Below are positions 1 to 22,918 of a stretch of 22,918 bases of DNA, in pieces. Each line of letters begins with the position of its first letter. Within the stretch, counting starts at the first letter, position 1. The stretch is from Plakobranchus ocellatus (taxonomy: Eukaryota > Mollusca > Gastropoda > Plakobranchidae): NCBI GenBank assembly GCA_019648995.1, contig BLXT01007988.1, positions 780,951 through 803,868 of the forward strand, in the 5' to 3' direction. Made by a program: the position numbers and the translations under genes. The notes beneath the pieces were generated by a model. It worked only from the letters and a program-made list of their open reading frames with translations, was not told where the DNA came from and searched no databases.

Positions 1-2254
1 AAAAAATGAATGCTTCACAAGTAGGACACTATCATAGTCCTAAAAACAATAGTCAAACATGACGCTATTCCAGGAAAAAAAAATGGCATACCTTTAATGA
101 TTACATTTCTGAAATATTTGAAATGTTCTTAAAAGTAATTAGTTTCAAAGGCATACTGTCATTAAAAAAAAAAAATTGGCTTTGAAACATCATAGAAACA
201 GGTGTAAAATGGAGAGAAAGTCGAACAAAAGTGAAAACATGAATACCTGATTTGCCTAAGGAGCATTTTGAAAAATGAAGGATAAAAGCACCACGGGTTA
301 AGATGGTAAATTTATATTCAATCTAGAAAAAGTCTCTACCTAGCTGATTTCTCACAGCTGACGTCATTACGATACTTTTTTTTGATCAAGCACTGTCAAA
401 TCCAAGCTCTAAAAGAGTTCAAACAAAATGTTAGTTCATTGAGAACAATTTTGAATCACAAATGAACTTTTGGATTCCTTGAAAAGTTTTGTTTTCAGGG
501 GAAAAATCCACAAACAAAATGTCCACACTTGCCACCATGGATACGGTTTTTCCAGAAAGAATAAAGGTGTGCGGTTGAAAAGGCTGATTTAAGGAAGACA
601 AAGAATAAATATTGTAAATGTGAGGATAAAACCAGTTAAACCAATGGCTGGTTTGGTTTTTTCTTTTCTTTTCGTATATAACCAAGGTGATCTCAGGCTT
701 TCAGGCCTGGATGCCAGTGGTGGGGCTCGAACCCCTGACACAGAGGGATCCTTGCAGATGTCAGGGAGAATTTGCTATCCACAATAGGAAATAAACCTAA
801 TTTTACTGAAAGGAGTAAAGAAAAAGATTGTAAGCAAAACCACCACAGTGATAAATGAGAAGATATTTTAACAACGAAAACAAAAGTTCTCAACCCAACT
901 GTGCTGCCCGTTATCGATTTTCAAGCCGATACAACATTCACACAATTCACATACACAGTCAATAAGTTATAGTCCTGTCACAAATATCTCTCTCTCTCTA
1001 TCTCTTTCATTCTCTGCTGACATTTTCATTTCATGCATTTTTGTTAATAACAATAACATACAGCAGAATAAAATAAAAAAAATGTACTTGCTGTTGACTC
1101 CATTTTGTATTTGCATTCTTCTATTTGTTTTGTTGTTTGCTTTCTTCACTGTCAAGCAAAAAGTTTATCTGGTTTCTGTTTCCCCTTTTCTCATATTGAA
1201 ATAAAAATGTTATGCTAAATTAAAATAAGAAAAAGGATAAATTTAGCCTCACCATCCTAGTAAATTCATTGGGCCGGAGCACAATTTAACAAATTGGGTC
1301 TTCTTTTCAATTGTTGCTTAATTGTGCCTAAGGCAAAGTAAGTAAAATAAAATTTGAGAGATGTTGAATGAAATTTTGAGTTGGGCAAGCTATATATTTC
1401 AACAAAGTCTCCAAGACAAATGAAAGTATTGCTATCAACAGTGATAACAGATGATGTTACAGCTAATAAAAACCAAAAGAAAAAACTATCTTAATATTTA
1501 TTTCAAATCCATAATAAGGGGGCCTCCAAAAACAAAAACTGCTGCATATCTTTTAACAACAGGATTTTATATGACCGAAGAACAAGAGAAATGTGCATTA
1601 ATGCTGAGGGTTTGTGCCCCCTGTTTTTTAATCTCTCTAAAATGCTTCTATATTTGGCTATGTTATTTTTTATTATACATAAATAAATGGTCAAAAAAAA
1701 TCAAAAACAAAAAAAAAGGAAAAAAATCCACCCCTTAAAGAGTTTGATTATCTGCAGTTTTGCCACTTAAATAATTCTAAAGCTCTACTGAGTAATGAAT
1801 TACAGATGAAAATGAACCCATGGCCAATAAAGATATATAACAATAACATAACATGTTTATAAAACACCTTTTGCTAGGAGTACTATAAATATAAAAAACA
1901 TTTTAATCTACAAAAATATTCATATGACTGTTCAAAAAAAAAATTATAGTTCTTGGAAAATACACTGGAAAAAAAAAAAATCATTACGATATGAATGAAA
2001 TCTAATTTTAATCTCTTAAATGCCTTGTCTGCAGTTTGAGGATTGCTTACACTTACACACAAGCTTGGGGCTACTGCAAAAGCTGTCTACGATATGTATG
2101 TTTCACGAATCCCTTTACATACTTTATAGATAGCCCGCAACCACATATTTATGGGAGTGTGTGTACATATATTTATGTTATATTCATATATATATAAATC
2201 CCCCTCCCCTTGCTAAAAGAATCATGGTATGTTTGAGGTATGTTTCCATCCATT
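1..2254. other. 3' flank of USP15, no gene seen
   Basis: AT-rich sequence with poly(A) runs and a short CT-rich stretch near 986-1006. Open frames on both strands lack splice context or recognisable protein. It may include longer USP15 3' UTR. One GC-rich foldable patch (692-770) is listed separately. Confidence 0.5.
692..770 (-). repeat. GC-rich patch with tRNA-like B box, possible SINE remnant
   Basis: On the minus strand this reads GGGGTTCGAGCCCC, which matches the Pol III B-box consensus (GGTTCRANNCC). The inverted repeat CCCTGACA (733-740) / TGTCAGGG (759-766) lies next to it. No matching acceptor stem and no convincing A box were found, so it is not an intact tRNA. It stands out from its AT-rich surroundings and may be a decayed tRNA-derived element. 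Confidence 0.3.
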
Positions 2255-2260
2255 TTTATT
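2255..2260 (-). terminator. Likely poly(A) signal of USP15
   Basis: Minus-strand AATAAA, the first one downstream of the TGA, 278 nt past it. About 40 nt further on the minus strand reads a G-rich run (plus strand cccctcccc around 2200), a plausible downstream element. Further AATAAA hexamers near 1670 and 1500 could serve longer 3' UTRs. Confidence 0.5.
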
Positions 2261-2537
2261 CAATAAAATGAATCGCAATCTTGAATGTGAAGCGATGGGA
2301 TTTTAGACATCTCCCTTGAAACACAACGGCTGATTTCTGTGACCTTAGCGATTTCTCTTTTGGCGTCACAAGACTTGACCATCTTGTATCAGAGGAGGAA
2401 GAAGTATCAGAAGCTCACACATAGAATTGACAGCAACACTAAAGATATTCTTTAAAAAGTTTTGCTCTCCTAGAGACAGTACGTTGGAGCAGAGGAAACC
2501 CATTATACTGCAGCCAGAAAGGTGGACACTATCCGCG

Positions 2538-18870
<16,333 letters not shown>

Positions 18871-20569
18871 CTAAGGATGAGGCAAAGGATAAAAATTACA
18901 CTTGGTCTGAAATTTTTAGTTCATAGGATCTTATCCTGATGTTTTGCTAAATTTTGCTCAAATCAATACAGAAGTATGTTCAAAGAACAAAGCCTAATAC
19001 AGTCAGAGTTATGCTTCTTTCTACCATGTGCCCTGTAAAGATGAAAATAAGAAAGAAAAAAAAACAAAAAAAAGGCTGTATACTTCAAGCTTTTTTTTTT
19101 TTTTAAAGAGAGCCTATTTTCAACCCTGTGGTCTAATTAATCATCTTCAAATCAGAAATAATAGAACTTTACACATTGATTGAAATTCTCCTCTAAGAAA
19201 TTCCCATTTAAATTAATAAAACCTTTGACCTTTTGAATAGCTCAGCTTTATAAAATTTTTAAGATGCGGCTCATCATGAAAGATTGTAGACCATACTGGT
19301 ACATTTAATATTCCACATAGGGACATTTGAAATGGCATTTCACATCCACTGCTTTGAGAAATACTTTTAACATTCAGGTTCTTGTAGATTGAACAGAAAA
19401 TCAATTCTGCCATATTTTTTTTCACCTTTAACTATGTAGCAATTAAGATTAACTTGGAAATGCTTCATGAGCTTTGCTATTGTTTTTTTAGACTGATTAT
19501 CCCTCTGTTCCAAGAAATACTGCAGCATTTTAAGTGAATAAACTATCACCTTCTTGTTGAGTAGGCAGGACATGTCTCCAGCGCACAAACACATTTTTTC
19601 CTTAAGTAGTATGGAATGTAAAAGAATTTGAAAGACAGCTTAAAGGTTGCTGGGAATTGCATGAGATTGCGCCTATTCACAGACTTGTGTTACATCCGTG
19701 GCCGTCAAAACTACGGCTTTACTGACCACAAAAGCCACCAATGTGTTTCATAAGTGAAGAGGGGATCACAAAAGAAGTCTTGATTTTTATATAATTAATA
19801 TATTATATAATTAATTTTACATGTATATGCTGCATTACCAAATACTATTTATCACTACCATGAACTAACCATTATTACTCTTTATGTCAACTTGACAACC
19901 AAAAAAGGCAATGGATAGTTCAACAACTCGCCGAACTGCATATCAGATTTCTTTCTTTTCAGTGTATGACCTTCGTCAGTTATTGCCCTGATCCAGATAT
20001 GTTCTCCAGAGAATCATGTGAGATCTGAGCCTCTCATGCCTATAATACTGAATTGATACACATAATATAATAATACAATCTAGGAGTTTTGTTTCTAATT
20101 CTTTCGCAACTGGCCAGCAAGATAACCTCTATTCTATGCATCCATTATTTCGTTAATTGCTTTGTTTTCTCTTTCCACTTGTCAGTCAACACCGCTGTTT
20201 AGTGTTTGGCCCTCTATGCATGGAGAAGAATTTTCAATGAATTTTATTCCTTGCCTAAAGGAAAAGAGCGGGTAGAGATTCAAGCCAAAACCTCCAGACA
20301 ATAAAATTAATCAATAATATACAACTCGGATAGAACTTAAAAGCAAAGGTCTTAATTTTCTGAATAGAACAGTGGTTGGTTTTATCATAATCATGAAGAT
20401 CGAGGTAAATCGGTGATACAATCAACTAAATCAGAGAGAAACAAATATACAATTAAGACCACCAGACTGAACCCGACATGCTTTAAATATTAGGTCACGA
20501 GAGGCGGTGTATGTTTGGTTTTGTTCTCTTTTATTTCGGCCAAAGCTGCAAATTAATGTTGACATAAAG

Positions 20570-20613
20570 ATGGCAGTGGGGGAGAGAAAGATAATAATAG
20601 CGCGCGTGTCTAT
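20570..20613 (+). CDS. Possible plus-strand first coding exon
   Basis: aagATGG in good start context opens a frame MAVGERKIIIARVS that ends at a strong donor, gtgagt, in phase 2. The stretch includes GCGCGC. If real, it would start a gene divergent from USP15. No convincing second exon was found, and the peptide matches no family I know. Confidence 0.2.
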
Positions 20614-21183
20614 GTGAGTGACGAGGGATTGGCTTGGTGCAGATGTGAGCGATTCATTAATAACAATGATATAATGGATAATAGATAATTTACGACACAT
20701 GCCAATATATGAAAGACATTTTCATTTTGCATACATAATGTGTGAAGTTTGCATTTGCAAAAAGCGTTGGTTAACACTTGCCACAGATGCCCAATTCTTT
20801 TTTTAAATAGCAAGGGAAAAAATCTGAAAATCGCGATGTCATGAAAACTGACGAGTGCGCGATATATTTCCTCTAAAAATCAGTGTCTTTTCAAAACAAA
20901 AATATGACTCAATCAGCTTTCAAATGCAGCCGCCTGGTGATATCCGTTGATGATTTGCTTTCATTCTCGCAAATTCCTAACAAAAGACAATGGATCCTTA
21001 GGCACCGAATCATCGTCGCACCTACTACAGTAGATCTTGGCTTAGCGCGCCTCCCGATTCCTGGTGGGTTTATTGACACCACAATTAAATTATAATATTA
21101 ATATTACAAATGCCTTTCAGAAAACTCGATCGTCACATCTTGGGTCATAAAATCAACAACCTATCCAAAATAATTTTTTTTCA

Positions 21184-21320
21184 ATCTAGATCAATTTCTT
21201 GATAATCTAAATGATGATATTCGATATTATCTAGACCAAGGCGATTATATTATATTTCAGACCTAGATCGAGATTTAGAAGTTATGGTGACTAGAGCATA
21301 TAATTGGATCTAGAGATAAT
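21184..21320. repeat. CTAGA/AGATC-rich stretch
   Basis: Five close variants of tctagatc (near 21185, 21233, 21266, 21292 and 21308) within about 130 bp, separated by AT-rich sequence. It looks like a degraded tctagatc-type simple repeat. No gene. Confidence 0.4.
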
Positions 21321-21881
21321 AATGGTGCCCATCTACCCTTGGTGGTTTCATAAGCACAATGAGGCCAACGATACCATGTATATCCTCAATTCACTTCTGA
21401 TATACACATCAACATGAAAGAGACTAATGCCGTTGTTTACCTTCATTTTTCTTCTAAGTTTTCAAAGTATCATAAAATGTATTCTTAGAATATAAGTTGT
21501 TCCTTGCTTTTTACTTAATTTGAATAATGGTGTAGAAAGTCCAGAGGAAAAGATTTCATTTAAAAAAAAAATGTTTTCCTTGTCTTGCCAGCACATGCAC
21601 GAGCACCAAGGAGACAAAAAATAAAGATTGTGCTAAGGAAAGCGTGCCGATAATTATAAAATGCAGTAACTTTATATTTTAAAATTTTTAAAAATATATT
21701 GGGATTTTACTTTCACAACTGTCGGTATATATGCAGAAGACTGAAACGTTTGAATAGTTCTAATAGATATATATTTGCAGATACCACGCTCTTTATATTT
21801 CTGTCCGGTTTTCGGTAAATGTCGGGAAACGGTTCATACTATGTAAATACTGAGGAATTATTTAAACGAAGCTTGACGTTG

Positions 21882-22084
21882 CTACTTTTCTTCAAGCCAT
21901 CTTTTCATCGCTGTCCTTGTCTCAGCTATAATATTAGAGAGAGAGTGTAATGCTGGCTTCTCTGATCCTGTTCGCGAGGCCGCTATTATCTGATAGAGCT
22001 TCATCTCTTCACGAGCATCCACCTTGATATTCATTCCCACAGAGCTACGTTTTACTTTCCTTAGTTTTCCTCCGACTAGTATTA
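21882..22084 (-). CDS. Orphan terminal coding exon, product unknown
   Basis: A good acceptor with polypyrimidine tract (cgcctcccctctgattttacag) precedes 203 nt that, in the frame completing a split codon, encode 66 residues and a TAG: ILVGGKLRKVKRSSVGMNIK, then VDAREEMKLYQIIAASRTGS, EKPALHSLSNIIAETRTAMK and RWLEEK. Composition is protein-like, with charged and helical character, and CpGs are more frequent than nearby. It needs an upstream exon ending in phase 1. Not recognised. It could be the last exon of a gene upstream of USP15, or an exon nested in the USP15 first intron. Confidence 0.45.
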
Positions 22085-22918
22085 CTGTAAAATCAGAGGG
22101 GAGGCGATATAAAAAGGAAGAAGCCACCACGCGGCATGAATTTTTGGGTATTTGTGGTACGAAAAAAAAAAACAATTCTATGATTGGAATCAAATCGTAA
22201 TAAAAATTATCGAGGATAACGCATATGATCTCTGGTTTTACGCGAATGGAAAATGAAGAATATTCAAATGCTGAGGACTTAACTGCTCCCCTGTCTGCTT
22301 CATGCCAGCAAAAAAAATATGGCGATAGCTAGTAGCTACTTTTTTTTAGATTCACACCCTCTCAAACCAAAATTCGAAGGTGTTGAAGCCGTTATACATT
22401 ATACCGTTTATTGTGTTGTTTTGTTTTAATTCACAATTGAACGGTGAAAAGACGGAAAGAAACTCGAAAATATAAAAGCGGCCTTTAAAAAAAAAAAAAA
22501 AAAAGTGCAAACTGTTGCTTCACATGCTTCCAAAAATGGAATTTTTTCTCATTGTAAGCACAGGGCAGGTGGTTTCTCCTAAACCTGTACTGCACACAAT
22601 ACTGTCACTGGTGGCCGCGCCATTTTTCCAGGAAAAGAGAACGCGGAAAATGCCTTGCTATTATTTTTTCGAGCATAAAGGACCAGTCAAGTCATTACTG
22701 CCTTTTTTTTTTTTTTAATACTGATGCCTTTAAAGCGATTTTGGATCTAAGAATGTAAAGCGCCGAAGTAAGAGCTGAATCAATTACACACGCACGGTAA
22801 ACAACTTATTCACCCAAATTCTTTCATTCAGCTTCTTCTTAACATGTTTTGGCAGTATCTTTGGCATCATAGAGGTGAATGTTAATACTGTATGAACAGA
22901 ATTACAGAATTATGACCC
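22085..22918. other. Window end, mostly unassigned
   Basis: AT-rich with a poly(A) run at about 22487-22504. The only suggestive part is the CpG-containing stretch near 22600-22650 with a minus-strand ATG (separate entry). No other exon found. Confidence 0.4.
22585..22623 (-). CDS. Possible minus-strand start exon
   Basis: The minus strand reads aaaATGGCGCGG, a good start context that also resembles the YY1-type ATGGCG motif of many animal promoters. It opens a 39-nt frame, MARPPVTVLCAVQ, ending at cag|gtttag in phase 0. That phase does not fit the exon at 21882-22084. Tentative. Confidence 0.2.

Larger units (their letters stand above)
18871..21881. other. Upstream region or 5' intron of USP15
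   Basis: No exon encoding the expected KGDT-type end of the first coding exon before a TG|gt donor was found on the minus strand. The stretch contains a pyrimidine-rich acceptor followed by 8 bases and a GT (19025-19032), a CpG-rich part (about 20590-21060), a possible plus-strand start exon (20570-20613) and a CTAGA-rich part (21184-21320). It may be a long first intron or may include a promoter. Confidence 0.4.

Noticed and set aside
692-790. A complete tRNA gene
   Set aside because: The T arm has only three clean pairs and no matching acceptor stem or A box at the right distance.
431-893. Minus-strand open frames downstream of USP15
   Set aside because: They lie beyond the USP15 stop and likely poly(A) signal and show no family resemblance or splice structure.
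19213-19594. Minus-strand open frames including an AGDM string, considered as the missing GDTW exon
   Set aside because: The string is followed by SCLLNKK rather than a TG|gt donor, and no upstream sequence resembles the family N-terminus.
20883-21095. Plus-strand open frame of 70 codons in a CpG-richer stretch
   Set aside because: It has no recognisable motif and no splice partner. The frame is short enough to occur by chance.

Overview
This is an animal nuclear genome window. It is AT-rich, has long introns with canonical GT/AG borders, homopolymer tracts and microsatellites, and carries one well-supported gene on the minus strand. The gene is a ubiquitin-specific protease of the USP4/USP11/USP15 group, and its wording is closest to vertebrate USP15. 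The protein is diverged enough, and the introns short and AT-rich enough, to suggest an invertebrate. A mollusc, perhaps a gastropod, is my guess, but nothing here proves it.

Layout (gene order runs from high to low coordinates). 22918-18871: upstream region or first intron. It holds one unassigned minus-strand terminal-exon candidate (21882-22084) and weaker start-exon candidates (22585-22623 minus, 20570-20613 plus). 18870-2538: 22 coding exons, joined in one open frame of 1,002 residues that ends at a TGA. They encode the DUSP domain (exon 1 seen, from a split Trp codon, to exon 3), a UBL (exons 3-5), a Gly/Ser/Tyr linker with a 36-nt phase-symmetric microexon, then the split USP catalytic domain. 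The catalytic residues are Cys in exon 7, His in exon 20 and Asp in exon 21. Two CPDC zinc-binding knuckles lie in exons 10 and 19. A second UBL and an acidic linker are inserted between the two catalytic halves. A Pro/Ser-rich tail ends the protein. The exon carrying the start codon and the first roughly 20-35 residues was not found. 2537-1: 3' UTR (likely poly(A) signal at 2255-2260) and flank with no gene seen.

Intronic features include a triplicated ~98-bp unit with a nested hairpin, an exact 69-bp tandem duplication, a foldable GC-rich patch, (AAT)n and (AG)n microsatellites, and a 19-bp intronic copy of exon 21 sequence. There is also a long in-frame read-through past the exon 11 donor that encodes a Cys-containing tail.

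I do not see a bacterial-type system, a CRISPR array, an intact transposon or a rRNA gene. The most interesting items concern possible alternative USP isoforms and unexplained small exons.
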